Positions 8,253 through 16,646 of a stretch of 64,000 bases of DNA are shown one piece after another; within the stretch, counting starts at the first letter, position 1, and the number at the start of each line of letters is the position of its first letter. The position numbers were made by a program, and so were the translations under genes. This DNA comes from CAG-217 sp963638105 (GTDB lineage Bacteria; Bacillota; Clostridia; Oscillospirales; Acutalibacteraceae). Location of the stretch: positions 58,707 through 122,706 of the forward strand of contig CAVHPP010000004.1 of assembly GCA_963638105.1 (NCBI GenBank), in the 5' to 3' direction. The notes beneath the pieces are model-generated. The model saw only the letters and a program-made list of their open reading frames with translations. It ran no database searches and had not been told where the DNA came from.

Positions 8253-8801
8253 TTAATCCTCCGTATCTAAAATATCAAAGGGCAGTGCTGCCCGGTCAAA
8301 GACGGCATAAGGCACCGCATCTGCGTCCAGCGCATCCCAGGTGCGCCCGCTGCCCGACAAATGGGCATAGAGAAAGGGCGGCACCCAGTCCCGCAGCAGG
8401 CGACCCAAATTGGACCGCCCGGCGGCAGGGATCACCAGTTCCAGATTGCCGTCCGTGCAATGATAAGTTGCGTCCGCGCCGCACAGATCGCTGAGTGCCT
8501 GTTGAAAGCCCGCTAAAGAAAAATCACCCCAGGGCATTTGCCGCCGTGCCAGCAGCTTTTGGCGGGTCTCTTGCAGGGTATCCCCCGGCAGCAAACCGCG
8601 AACCGTCAGCCAGCGCCAAAGATTTTCTTCGGCAGCAGTGACGGCAAAGGCACCCTCCCGGGTATCCGTCAATTGGTCATAGACCCGTGCGATCCCCGCC
8701 GCGTAGGCCCGCAGCTCGCCGTCGATCACCGTGCCCGGCCCGGGGTCAAAGCCCTCTGCCTGTGCCAGTGCCTGCAAACGACCCAGCACCGTCTCAAACA
8801 T
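8253..8801 (-). CDS. Phage tail protein, YmfQ/gp48 (DUF2313) family
   Basis: The 182-residue protein sits after gp47/baseplate J, where Mu gp48-like YmfQ proteins (PBSX XkdU) are found. Its pattern fits the family: an N-terminal GELRAYAAGIARVYDQL segment, TAAEENLWRWLTVRGLLPGDTL and a C-terminal LRDWVPPFLYAHLSG. The family helps join fibres to the baseplate. The start overlaps the upstream gene by 8 bp. Confidence 0.75.
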   Translation of the reverse strand: MFETVLGRLQALAQAEGFDPGPGTVIDGELRAYAAGIARVYDQLTDTREGAFAVTAAEENLWRWLTVRGLLPGDTLQETRQKLLARRQMPWGDFSLAGFQQALSDLCGADATYHCTDGNLELVIPAAGRSNLGRLLRDWVPPFLYAHLSGSGRTWDALDADAVPYAVFDRAALPFDILDTED

Positions 8802-9864
8802 AGCAGGTCACCTCCACCGCCGTAACCTCCAGGTACGCGCCGGTGCCGCAGGGGATCACGCCGCCCTTTTCGCCTGCCGCGTGCACCTCCGGGGTGCCGC
8901 ACAGGCCGTCCGTTTGCAGTTCCGCCGCCAGAGCGGAAGGGTTCAGACTGCCGCCGATCACCCGGGCAGAGCACAGTTCTTTCAGCTGTGTTTCCAGTGC
9001 AGAGCGCACCGTTGCCGGGTCCGCTCCTGCTAAAATTTGCGCCGAGCACACCAGCTGTACCGGCTGCTTTTTTGCCTCCTGCACATCAATAAAGCACCCG
9101 GCCAGCGTGAGAATATCCAACTTTTCCGTCACCGCCAGGCGCAGTTCGTCGTCCACCTGACCCTGACGGCTGCGCACATATACCGTGACGATATAGTCGG
9201 AACCGCCGGGACACACTTTGCAGGACAGCACCCGGTCCAGCTGCTCCACTGCTGCGGCCAAGCAGGCGGTGTTCACCCCATTGGGCGGCACCTGCTGCAC
9301 CTGACAGATTCTTTGGCGCAGGGCGGTATCCGTTTCTACCGCCGCGCCGCCTGAAAACCGATTGGCGTTGGTCACTGCACAGATCCCCGCCGGGGGATTG
9401 ACCATCACGGTAATGCGCCCCTTCTCCACATTGTGGGCGGTGGTCTTGCCCAGGGAGACAGCCGGCACATCTACCGCCAGTTCCCCGGCGGGAATGGTAG
9501 CCGCCTTGGTGGTGGCAAACTGCAAATAGGGCTGCCCGGCCACAGAACACACCGTGTCTGCCGGTACGGTCACCGCCGCCTCCGCTGCTTGCGCCAACGA
9601 AAATGTCAGCACCCCGGCGGCGGCAGAAGCACCTTTGCGCTGCAAGCCCACATCCGCCGCGTGCCGATCCAGGTCCGCACCCCGTGCCGTATCGGCAAAC
9701 ACCTGGCTTTGCACATGGTCGCCAAACACCGACAGGGCATACAGCTCCGTTGCCACACTGCGAAAGCGGGCGTCCAGCTCCGGCAGATCCTCCGGCTTTT
9801 CGCCGCAAGCGTCGAAAAATGCCGCCCGCATTTTGTCCGTTATTTCCTGATAGGTCGCTCTCAT
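8794..9864 (-). CDS. Baseplate J/gp47 family protein
   Basis: This is a 356-residue baseplate wedge protein. The N-terminal EITDKMRAAF, central DRHAADVGLQRKGASAAAGVLTF and CxVTNANRFSGGAAVETDTALRQRI segments follow the Baseplate_J pattern (PBSX XkdT, Mu gp47). In phages it forms the wedge that holds the hub and fibres. The ATGA overlap with the gp25-like gene indicates translational coupling. The frame is intact. Confidence 0.85.
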   Translation of the reverse strand: MRATYQEITDKMRAAFFDACGEKPEDLPELDARFRSVATELYALSVFGDHVQSQVFADTARGADLDRHAADVGLQRKGASAAAGVLTFSLAQAAEAAVTVPADTVCSVAGQPYLQFATTKAATIPAGELAVDVPAVSLGKTTAHNVEKGRITVMVNPPAGICAVTNANRFSGGAAVETDTALRQRICQVQQVPPNGVNTACLAAAVEQLDRVLSCKVCPGGSDYIVTVYVRSRQGQVDDELRLAVTEKLDILTLAGCFIDVQEAKKQPVQLVCSAQILAGADPATVRSALETQLKELCSARVIGGSLNPSALAAELQTDGLCGTPEVHAAGEKGGVIPCGTGAYLEVTAVEVTCYV

Positions 9865-10175
9865 AGGGCAACCGTCACCTCCCGTTCTTCTTCACGCACC
9901 CACAGACGAAAGACCGCGCTGCCGTCTGCGGTGCGCACCCCCAACACCAGCACGCCGGGCACATCACAAACTGCCCGGCGACCCAGCGCCAGCAGTTCGT
10001 CCGGCAGCAGATCTGCCCCGCAGCCGCCTACGCCGCCTACCGGCCGAGGATAATAGCCCTGCCGGGGCAGTGCCAGCAGCAGGTGCAAAGACTGCACCAG
10101 ATCCTCCGGCGCGTCCAGACGCCGAGGGGCGTGATCCGTAACCGCATAATCGCCGTTTTCCACTGCATAGATCAA
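9861..10175 (-). CDS. Baseplate wedge protein, gp25/DUF2634 (XkdS-like)
   Basis: This 104-residue protein has the short GPW/gp25-like pattern (AVENGDYAVTD, EDLVQSLHLLLALPRQGYYP, GCGADLLP), equivalent to PBSX XkdS. The start is a TTG at 10175 inside a TTGA overlap with the upstream stop; a GTG five codons later is an alternative. It lies in canonical order between the spike and baseplate J. Confidence 0.75.
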   Translation of the reverse strand: MIYAVENGDYAVTDHAPRRLDAPEDLVQSLHLLLALPRQGYYPRPVGGVGGCGADLLPDELLALGRRAVCDVPGVLVLGVRTADGSAVFRLWVREEEREVTVAL

Positions 10176-10522
10176 GGTTCAATCTCTCCTTTTTCATTAA
10201 TGACCAAGCCGTTAATCCGCACCGTACCGTCCCGGCACAGGCGCACCACCGCACCGCCGGGGCTGCGCAGCTCCACCTCGCCGGGCGCCAGATCGGCGCT
10301 GCCCATACGAGCGCCGGCAACCACTGCGCCGTCCTCTCCGCCGGAGAGCAGCAGCACCTGGGCACCGGCAGGCACATTGGCCGCATAGCCGTAAGGGGCA
10401 TATACCGGGGTCTCCCGCAAATGGGCAGAGGCCACCGTTTCCACCTGACTGCCGCCCAGGGTCACCCCGGCGCACTCATATCCGGCGCCGCCGGTTTGGC
10501 GGGCACGCTCATTCAGCCACAT
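10172..10522 (-). CDS. Small baseplate spike/assembly protein (gpV/XkdR-like)
   Basis: The 116-residue product contains an OB-like part (TPVYAPYGYAANVPAGAQVLLL, GEDGAVVAGARM) followed by a short beta-strand repeat ending in GTVRINGLVINEKGEIEP. This resembles minimal central spike proteins. The ATG at 10522 begins MWLNERARQTGG and overlaps the hub gene by 14 bp; upstream in-frame codons belong to the hub frame. The function is inferred from position and pattern. Confidence 0.6.
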   Translation of the reverse strand: MWLNERARQTGGAGYECAGVTLGGSQVETVASAHLRETPVYAPYGYAANVPAGAQVLLLSGGEDGAVVAGARMGSADLAPGEVELRSPGGAVVRLCRDGTVRINGLVINEKGEIEP

Positions 10523-11456
10523 AGTACATCGCCTCCAATTTCGGTTGGCAGCACAGCACCAGCCGGGTCTGTACCTGCCGAGCGGTGCCGGTGATCTCCC
10601 GCTGAAAAATGCGGAACCCGGCGCTGTCCGGCACACCGTCCTGTGGTATCACCGGGGCATACAACGGCAGCCGATGAGCACCGGTGAGCACCACCTCCAG
10701 CCGCCGATACCGGGCAGCCGCCTGCTCCAGCTTGCGCAGCAGCACCTGCTGGCGCTGCTCCGGCGGATAGGCCGCCACATTTACATAGCGGCGACGACTG
10801 ATCTTTTTGTCCGCAAAATACCCGGCCTCCAATCGGCGGCAGTACGGTTCTGCGCTGGCGATCTTGTAGGCATACATCCCCGGCGCCTCGCCCCGCTCGG
10901 TCACCGCCGTAATCGAAGTGATTTGATCCCCGGGCAAAGTCACCGGTGCCTCACTGCCGTAAACACACAGTCGGTTCTCCGGATCGGCAAAAACACCCTT
11001 GGCGCCCAGCACCTGCATAAAGCCCTGCAAGGCGCCAAAGCAGCTGGTGCCCTTTTCTACCGTATATTGTCCCGGGGCGGTGCCGGCAGGCAAAGCCGCC
11101 GTAAAACCAAAGGGTGCCGCGTAATGGTGGACCATTTGGTCCACATTGGGTGCGTTTAGACGAATGGGCAGCGCCTCATTGTCCAGCAGCAGACAGGCGG
11201 AGGAGCGGGCATACACAAAGCCCCGCCGCTGCCCGGGAGACACCGTCAGCTTTTGCTGGTCCGCATAGCCAAAGAAGCAGCACGCACCGTCCGGCGCAAA
11301 CCCCCGCACCCGGTACACCTCCGGCAGATCGCCGTCCCACAAAAAGTGCAGTCGCAGTCCGTCGCAACCGGCAGTCACATCGCCACTCCAGCGGTAAGAC
11401 AGCAGCTGCCGGGGCACCGCCCGCTTGCCGTCCAAAAATTCCAGTTCAAAAGTCAC
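10509..11456 (-). CDS. Phage hub protein, gpD/XkdQ-like
   Basis: This 315-residue protein corresponds to the tail hub (late control D family, PBSX XkdQ). It has an N-terminal beta domain (RQLLSYRWSGDVTAGCDGLRL), a middle QYTVEKGTSCFGALQGFMQVLG typical of the hub insertion domain, and a C-terminal beta-rich part. In phages the hub sits at the end of the tail tube and contacts the spike. Here no tube gene is present. The start overlaps the LysM gene by 4 bp (ATGA). Confidence 0.75.
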   Translation of the reverse strand: MTFELEFLDGKRAVPRQLLSYRWSGDVTAGCDGLRLHFLWDGDLPEVYRVRGFAPDGACCFFGYADQQKLTVSPGQRRGFVYARSSACLLLDNEALPIRLNAPNVDQMVHHYAAPFGFTAALPAGTAPGQYTVEKGTSCFGALQGFMQVLGAKGVFADPENRLCVYGSEAPVTLPGDQITSITAVTERGEAPGMYAYKIASAEPYCRRLEAGYFADKKISRRRYVNVAAYPPEQRQQVLLRKLEQAAARYRRLEVVLTGAHRLPLYAPVIPQDGVPDSAGFRIFQREITGTARQVQTRLVLCCQPKLEAMYYVAE

Positions 11457-11971
11457 GCCAACACCACCTTTTCCCCGGGGGTCAGATCAAAGGGCGAGGC
11501 CAAGCGGTTCAGTGCCACAATGGTGTCTACCGACACACCGGTGCGCGCCGCAATATCAAAGGCGTTTTCCCCCTGCCGCACCCGGGTGCTGCCGTAGGGA
11601 GCATACCGGGGCGCTCGGTCACAGTCCTCCGTAAAAGTAAAGCTGTACTGCACCCCGTCCCGGGCGGTGGTGCAGGTGTAATCAAACCGGGTCAGATACG
11701 CCCGCATGGGCTCCGCCCCGGGGGCAAACAGCCAGTGGGCCTGTCCGGGCAAAAGCAGCCGCCGCAGCACCTGAGCCATCTCCAGCGCACGGCTGCCGTA
11801 CCACCAGCCCTTGCCGGTGATCACCGTGGCCCGGCGCCCGGCCGGGGTCACGCAGACCCCGCCGGACAGCAGCCGTTCCTCCTGTTGCAGCGCCCGATTC
11901 TCCACCTGAAGCTGAGCGGGATTTTGCAAAAAGGTGTACGGCCCAAAGCGCATACGCATCAGTGCCTGCAT
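11453..11971 (-). CDS. XkdP-like LysM baseplate protein
   Basis: This 172-residue protein has an N-terminal domain seen in XkdP and gp53-like proteins (GPYTFLQNPAQLQVENRA, VITGKGWWYGSRALEMAQVLR). A C-terminal LysM module (RVRQGENAFDIAARTGVSV, IVALNRLASPFDLTPGEKV) is also present. In PBSX-like phages xkdP directly follows the tape-measure gene xkdO. Here it follows a 28-codon ORF and the neck genes, which marks the site of the missing tail module. The ribosome site GGGGAGGTG lies inside that ORF. Confidence 0.75.
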   Translation of the reverse strand: MQALMRMRFGPYTFLQNPAQLQVENRALQQEERLLSGGVCVTPAGRRATVITGKGWWYGSRALEMAQVLRRLLLPGQAHWLFAPGAEPMRAYLTRFDYTCTTARDGVQYSFTFTEDCDRAPRYAPYGSTRVRQGENAFDIAARTGVSVDTIVALNRLASPFDLTPGEKVVLA

Positions 11972-11973
11972 AT

Positions 11974-12060
11974 CTACACCTCCCCGCCGTCATACCGGCG
12001 GGCGTCCAGGCGCAGATACTCGCTGAGCGCCTCAATATAGGCATTATCCTGTTCGTTCAT
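11974..12060 (-). CDS. 28-residue ORF at the position of the missing tail module
   Basis: ATG at 12060 to TAG at 11974 encodes 28 residues starting MNEQDNAYIEAL and ending in an acidic RRYDGGEV. A GGAGACGGAGAGT ribosome site precedes it. It overlaps the upstream neck gene by 17 bp, ends 2 bp before the XkdP-like start and carries that gene's Shine-Dalgarno. It may be a true small protein, a remnant of a tail gene, or only a coupling leader. No homologue is recognised. Confidence 0.5.
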   Translation of the reverse strand: MNEQDNAYIEALSEYLRLDARRYDGGEV

Positions 12061-12466
12061 ACTCTCCGTCTCCATCTTCTAAATCCTCCCGATAGGTCAA
12101 GGTGGCTCGCAGGTGCAGGCAGCCGGTGTATGTGTCCGCCTGGGGCGCGCCGGCCGACACCGCACACACCCGCCGATCCAGCAGGGTGCGGCAAATGCCG
12201 GAGAGCACCTGTTGCAGTGCCCCGGTACCGGCAGCCGGGGGCGCATACAGATCAAAGCGCAGGGCGATCTGCCCGGCCCGGCTCTCCTCACCCACTGCGT
12301 CGCTGGTGCCGTCCATCTCCGCCAGGCACACCGCCACCACCGGGCGCAGCAGGCGGCTGGGCTTCATTTGGTCCGGATACGCCCGGCAAAAGTCCACCCC
12401 TTGCAGGGCAGCGCTATCCCGCAGCTTCGCCAGTACCTGCGTCACCGGATCCGTTGTCCACTTCAT
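12044..12466 (-). CDS. Phage neck/tail-terminator-like protein
   Basis: The 140-residue protein starts MKWTTDPVTQVLAKL and contains PVVAVCLAEMDGT and RAGQIALRFDLYAPP...GALQQVLSGICRTLL. This is the layout of small tail-completion or tail-terminator proteins that cap the tail and bind the neck (position of PBSX XkdI/XkdJ). It overlaps the preceding gene by 53 bp. The assignment rests mainly on position, size and pattern. Confidence 0.5.
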   Translation of the reverse strand: MKWTTDPVTQVLAKLRDSAALQGVDFCRAYPDQMKPSRLLRPVVAVCLAEMDGTSDAVGEESRAGQIALRFDLYAPPAAGTGALQQVLSGICRTLLDRRVCAVSAGAPQADTYTGCLHLRATLTYREDLEDGDGEYERTG

Positions 12467-12812
12467 AACTCCCCTCCTGCAAGCGCTTCATCACGCCGGT
12501 ATAATACAGCAGCTGGCCGCCCATACAGACCGCCTCCCGCTTGATAAAATAATAAGATCGGCCGCCGGTCTCCAGCACCGCGTCCTCCGGCAGTTCCAGA
12601 ATATTCCGATCAAAGGGGCCGATGTACAGGTAAAAATCCTTGTCCACCCGCCCGATGGGCGTTTGCCGATCCGTAAAATTGGACTTGTTCTTCCGCCAGG
12701 TCTGTTGCAGAGTACAGAAAAACGGAAGAGATCGGCCCGACCCGGTGACCAGGCAGGCGCTGTTGCCTGCCCGGGTCAACTGATTTTTAATGATATGTGC
12801 AGCCGGTGTCAT
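12414..12812 (-). CDS. Phage head-tail joining protein (XkdH-like position)
   Basis: The 132-residue protein begins MTPAAHIIKNQLTRAG and has a central IGRVDKDFYLYIGPFDRNILELP segment, resembling small head-tail joining proteins located after the connector. The ATG at 12812 lies in an ATGA overlap with the upstream stop; codons further upstream belong to another frame. The C-terminal end overlaps the next gene by 53 bp. Function is inferred from order. Confidence 0.5.
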   Translation of the reverse strand: MTPAAHIIKNQLTRAGNSACLVTGSGRSLPFFCTLQQTWRKNKSNFTDRQTPIGRVDKDFYLYIGPFDRNILELPEDAVLETGGRSYYFIKREAVCMGGQLLYYTGVMKRLQEGSYEVDNGSGDAGTGEAAG

Positions 12813-13183
12813 ACGCTGAGAAAGGCAAAGGCGTCGTCCCGCAGCAGGCCTCTGCACGCCTGCTCCGCATCCTCCAGCATCAGGGCAGATGCCTTGTGCT
12901 GGCCGCTTTGCTGCACCGTTACATCGCCGGCGGTAAAGGCGGTCACATCGTCGCCGCTTTGGAACCATCGGGACTGCTCCAGCATACGCAGCGCTTTCAC
13001 CGCTGCCAGTTGGATCAGTCGCTCGTCCGCCGGATCCGTTGCGTCAAACATACGCAGCTCCACCATGCGCACCGCCGAAGCGATCACCGGCGCCCACTGG
13101 GCCAGCTGCTCCGCCGTCTCTCCGGAAAGCAGCTGCAACCGCTCTGTAACCGCCTGTATATCCATACAGCCCGGCTTAGGCAT
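12809..13183 (-). CDS. Phage head-tail connector protein
   Basis: This mostly alpha-helical 124-residue protein directly follows the capsid, as gp6-type connectors do (IQAVTERLQLL, DPADERLIQLAAVKALRML). Such proteins form the ring below the portal. The ATG at 13183 overlaps the capsid stop by 8 bp without a clear ribosome site; an ATG at 13165 is an alternative. Translation is probably coupled to the capsid. Confidence 0.55.
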   Translation of the reverse strand: MPKPGCMDIQAVTERLQLLSGETAEQLAQWAPVIASAVRMVELRMFDATDPADERLIQLAAVKALRMLEQSRWFQSGDDVTAFTAGDVTVQQSGQHKASALMLEDAEQACRGLLRDDAFAFLSV

Positions 13184-14162
13184 GGGTCAGCATCTGAACG
13201 GCGCCGGAGAAGATGGGCGAGAACCCGGCAATGGCAGTGATGGACGCCCGCTCCAGCTGGCGATCAATCAGCTTGTCAAAGTCGGTAACCACATCACCGG
13301 CCTGCACCTTTTCCAGTGCGCAGGTGCGATCCAGTGCCAAAATGGCATTGTCGGGGAACATCTTGTGCTTGATCAGTTCCGCGCCCAGCGGAGTCACCAC
13401 CCGACCGGTGGCGTGGAAGTCGTTGCCGGCGATTGCATCCTGCATTTCGGTCATTTTCAAAATGGAGGCAGTATCCCGGGCACTCACCAGCAGAGTGGTC
13501 ATATTGAAGCCTTCAAAGGCGTTCCACAGATCCACCAACCCGGCATAAGTCAGACCGCCCTCCAAAGTAATGCCGCTATCGTGCACGCCGGACAGAGCCG
13601 CATAAGCGTCCAGCAGCTGCCCTTCTGCAATGCAGTTGCCGATTTGGCGCAGGGTCACGGTAAACAGATCCAGCTTTTGGAACTTTACCGCCTCATAAGA
13701 GGCCACCAGCATACGACCCCGCTTGTGCATCTCTGTAAGCGTATCCTTCACCTGCACCGTGGTGGTAGGCAGGGACGCGCCCTCCGCCACCTCGGCGGCA
13801 GTCAACCGCTCGCCGTTCTCCACGCTCTCAATGGCGCGGTAGTCCATACCGTCAATCACCGTGGTGGTGGCCACGATCTTTTGCAGCACATCCGCCTGCT
13901 CCATACCCTGGCGCACCGCTCGGCTCACATACTCCGGGAACAGCGCCGCAGAGTCCGAGGTCTGGAAGAATTTGGACACCGTGTCGGAGCCGATGCCGCT
14001 GACTTTAATGTCAAAGCGCTTAAGCTGGCGCTGATAAGCATCCAGCCCCTCCAGCGGGGTGCCTGCGTAATTCTCCGAAGGGTCGATCTGTTCCAGCGCC
14101 TGGGTAAAGCTTTTGCCGGTGGTGTACAGTCCCTTTTCCAGTTTCAGATTATCATAAGCCAT
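13176..14162 (-). CDS. Major capsid protein (HK97-fold, XkdG-like)
   Basis: The 328-residue protein has the HK97-type capsid layout of PBSX XkdG: an N-arm, then QADVLQKIVATTTVIDGMDYRAIES, a TAAEVAEGASLPTTTVQVKD loop, and C-terminal VTPLGAELIKHKMFPDNAILALD. Size and position after the protease and accessory gene are normal. AGGAGG precedes the ATG. The frame is intact, so a shell could still be made. Confidence 0.8.
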   Translation of the reverse strand: MAYDNLKLEKGLYTTGKSFTQALEQIDPSENYAGTPLEGLDAYQRQLKRFDIKVSGIGSDTVSKFFQTSDSAALFPEYVSRAVRQGMEQADVLQKIVATTTVIDGMDYRAIESVENGERLTAAEVAEGASLPTTTVQVKDTLTEMHKRGRMLVASYEAVKFQKLDLFTVTLRQIGNCIAEGQLLDAYAALSGVHDSGITLEGGLTYAGLVDLWNAFEGFNMTTLLVSARDTASILKMTEMQDAIAGNDFHATGRVVTPLGAELIKHKMFPDNAILALDRTCALEKVQAGDVVTDFDKLIDRQLERASITAIAGFSPIFSGAVQMLTHA

Positions 14163-14180
14163 CTTATATTACCTCCTGTA

Positions 14181-14528
14181 TTAAAGAATAAAACCGGCCA
14201 TACCGGTGGTGGCGTCCGCCCAAAGGACCAGGCGCTTGATTGCCGCCTTTTCCTCGTCCACTTTTACACCGCCGGTGCCGTCGGCAATCAGGCCGCAGTA
14301 GCCGGGCGTGGGCGCGGTGCCGGTAAACTTGCACTCCACATAGCCGCCCAGCTGCACGCCCACCAGGTTGCCCTGCACATTGCGTACAAAGCCCATAAAG
14401 TTGGGGCTTTTGCTGTCGCACTCTTTCACATATTTATCGGCCACCGGGTATGCCAGCATACCCACCCGGCCGGACTCGCTGTAAAAGCTAAGCATCTTGT
14501 CGTCAAATCCGTCAAAATAAATTGCCAT
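14181..14528 (-). CDS. Phage head decoration/accessory protein
   Basis: This 115-residue protein lies between the protease and the capsid, where decoration (head fibre-like) proteins lie in related phages. It contains YVKECDSKSPNFMGFVRNVQG and GTAPTPGYCGLIADGTGGVKVD, a beta-rich pattern like small capsid-stabilizing proteins. It has a strong ribosome site (AAGGAGGAG). The exact role is inferred. Confidence 0.5.
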   Translation of the reverse strand: MAIYFDGFDDKMLSFYSESGRVGMLAYPVADKYVKECDSKSPNFMGFVRNVQGNLVGVQLGGYVECKFTGTAPTPGYCGLIADGTGGVKVDEEKAAIKRLVLWADATTGMAGFIL

Positions 14529-14540
14529 GGTTTCTCCTCC

Positions 14541-15512
14541 TTAAATTACAAAAGCCTGGTTGTTGCTCTTTTTTTCGCCGCCGGGCGCCAGCTGGGGCGA
14601 CGGCATATTGGCACGGCGATCGGCAGCCTCAAAGGCGGCCTTAAAGGCCTGCAACTCCTTGGCAGTCATCACCCGGGCCACGCCCTCAAACACGCCCAGC
14701 TCCATCTGCGGCAGCACCCCGGCGCACAGACGCACCACCTGGGAAGCCAGCTCCTGCTTGTAGCTTTTGCCCAACTGGGCCTCCTGCTCCAGGGTGTCCA
14801 GCTGCCGCGCCAACGCTCGCGCTTGGTCGCAGGTGAGGGTCACGGCGCCTTTGCTGTTTTGCAGGGTCTTGCGTACATCGTTCTCTGTCACAGTCTTGTC
14901 TCCTTTGCTGCTGTCATAGTGCTTGACCACACCGGCCTCTCGCTGGGCAGGCACGGCCACAAAGCTCCATTCGTAAGCGTCCGTAGCGTCGGACAGCACG
15001 GTAAAGGCCACCTTGCCGTCATAGCTTCTGCCGGGCACATGGCTGCACCCGCCGCTGCGCCGATCCGCACCGCACAGGGAGCACACGGCGCTGCCCATAG
15101 CGCAGGACACGCTCACTTCCTTTTTGATCCCGCCGTCGATCTGGGTGATCAGTTCCGCATTGCCGGGGGTGCGCACCATATAGGCCTTGGCCTGCAAGGC
15201 CATCAAGTCCTCGCCGTCCGCAGTCTTGCGCCCGGGCACCGGCACCACCGCCGTGGCATAAATGCGCGCCGCCTGGTCGCCGCTTTTCATAGAGTGGTCA
15301 AAGATCCCGGTCTTGCCTACAAACAGGGCGCCCAATTCCTCCAGCGCCCGGCGGGTAAACTTTTCATGATCCCGATCCACATCGTTGTTGCACAGCACCA
15401 CGGAGAACACATACAGCTCCTCCGGCGCAAACGCGCGGCGGGTAAAGGCGCCGATGGCCTCCAAATCCGCCGGCGCCGGTGCAAAGCTTTTTTCTACATA
15501 ACCGCCGGTCAT
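14541..15512 (-). CDS. Phage head maturation protease/scaffold (XkdF-like)
   Basis: The 323-residue product has an N-terminal serine-protease-like domain (LYVFSVVLCNNDVDRDHEKF, GKTGIFDHSMKSGDQAARIY), a Cys/His cluster CSLCGADRRSGGCSHVPG, then WSFVAVPAQREAGVVK. The second half is a coiled, scaffold-like region with an AREXQAF-like C terminus. This is the usual protease-plus-scaffold fusion of PBSX XkdF type. It has an ATGA overlap with the portal gene. Confidence 0.75.
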   Translation of the reverse strand: MTGGYVEKSFAPAPADLEAIGAFTRRAFAPEELYVFSVVLCNNDVDRDHEKFTRRALEELGALFVGKTGIFDHSMKSGDQAARIYATAVVPVPGRKTADGEDLMALQAKAYMVRTPGNAELITQIDGGIKKEVSVSCAMGSAVCSLCGADRRSGGCSHVPGRSYDGKVAFTVLSDATDAYEWSFVAVPAQREAGVVKHYDSSKGDKTVTENDVRKTLQNSKGAVTLTCDQARALARQLDTLEQEAQLGKSYKQELASQVVRLCAGVLPQMELGVFEGVARVMTAKELQAFKAAFEAADRRANMPSPQLAPGGEKKSNNQAFVI

Positions 15513-16645
15513 AATTTCTCCGTCTCCTTTTTGATTTTCTCCGCCTGGGCCTCATACAAATGGGCCTGGGCCGTATCCGTCTGGTCTTGCAGGGTAATAT
15601 CCTGCCACACCACCTGGAAGGGGGCGCCGCTGCCGCAGCACTGTAAGTAGGTGCGCCCGATCTTCTCAATTACCGGGGTTAAAATGCGCCGATAATTCTT
15701 CAGCTCCGTGGTGAGCAGATCCGCCTGCTGGCGGCTCATCCGCTCGGTGGTAGACCAGGACAGACCGAACATAAAGGGCGGCAGGCCGGTTTTGGCCACG
15801 ATCTGCTCCAGCATTTGGCGCACGGGAATCTCGCTCTCCAGCACCTGATTGTCGGCGCCGATCACCTTTACATCCACATCGCCCACCGCCACAAAGTCCT
15901 TTACGGACGAGGCGTCCATAGCCTCCTGCCAGGAGCGAGCCATGGTCTGGGCCCGCTGCCCGGCATAGGCACGGTCCGCCGCGTCGTTGCCCGGTCGGTA
16001 CACCACCGCATAGCGCAGATTACCGGCATGGCTCCAGTTTTGGCCGATGGTGTTGTAAATTTGCAGCAAGATCCGGCTCACAAAGGGCAGTCCCCGCAGC
16101 AGACTGGTGCCTGCCACCGCTCCCGGCTCCGGGTTCAGCACGGAGTAGAGCAGCAGCTCCGGCCGGGGCAGCGGCTCCCCGCCGCTGAGAAAGCACAGAT
16201 CCAGCCCGTTCCCTGCACGGCGCACTTCCAAATTGCGGGTGTCGCCGTTATACAGAGCATACAGTTCCCGCCCGTCGGTGATCATCTCACCCACGGCGCT
16301 GCCGTAGGTAAGCAGCTGATCCAGATAGGTAGCGATAAAAGCCTCGATCCCCTGCTGGTTGCCGCCCACATTGATCCCGGACAGATCCCGGTTCAACTGC
16401 GCGTTAAGTCCGTCGCTGCCGGTATCCAGGCTAAACCCGCCGGTCAGGCGCACCAGTTTGCCGATGGCCGCGTCCAAAATGGGAATGTTCTCCCGCAGAT
16501 TGCGATAGAGCGCAGCGTCCGCCGTCACCGCTCCGTAGGACTGCCAGCTGCAAAAGGGCTGACCCGCCGGGTGCCCGGTCTGCACCGCACAGCAGTCTCC
16601 TGCTGCTTTTTTGGCGCCCGCTTTGGAACGAAAGCGTCCCAACAC
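15509..16645 (-). CDS. Phage portal protein (PBSX family)
   Basis: The 378-residue portal carries the PBSX-portal pattern: EANIPILDAAIGKLVRLTGG-like start, VGGNQQGIEAFIATYLDQLL, and the conserved GLSWSTTERMSRQQADLL followed by LKNYRRILTPVIEKIG. The start is GTG at 16645, 7 nt after AGGAAG and 1 nt after the terminase stop; an out-of-frame ATG at 16647 is not used. It is shorter than many portals but intact. Confidence 0.85.
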   Translation of the reverse strand: MLGRFRSKAGAKKAAGDCCAVQTGHPAGQPFCSWQSYGAVTADAALYRNLRENIPILDAAIGKLVRLTGGFSLDTGSDGLNAQLNRDLSGINVGGNQQGIEAFIATYLDQLLTYGSAVGEMITDGRELYALYNGDTRNLEVRRAGNGLDLCFLSGGEPLPRPELLLYSVLNPEPGAVAGTSLLRGLPFVSRILLQIYNTIGQNWSHAGNLRYAVVYRPGNDAADRAYAGQRAQTMARSWQEAMDASSVKDFVAVGDVDVKVIGADNQVLESEIPVRQMLEQIVAKTGLPPFMFGLSWSTTERMSRQQADLLTTELKNYRRILTPVIEKIGRTYLQCCGSGAPFQVVWQDITLQDQTDTAQAHLYEAQAEKIKKETEKL

Positions 16646-16646
16646 A

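Noticed and set aside
12102..15650. Open plus-strand frame of about 1180 codons across the phage head genes
   Set aside because: It is antisense to six coupled phage genes with recognisable products; high GC keeps the opposite frame open.
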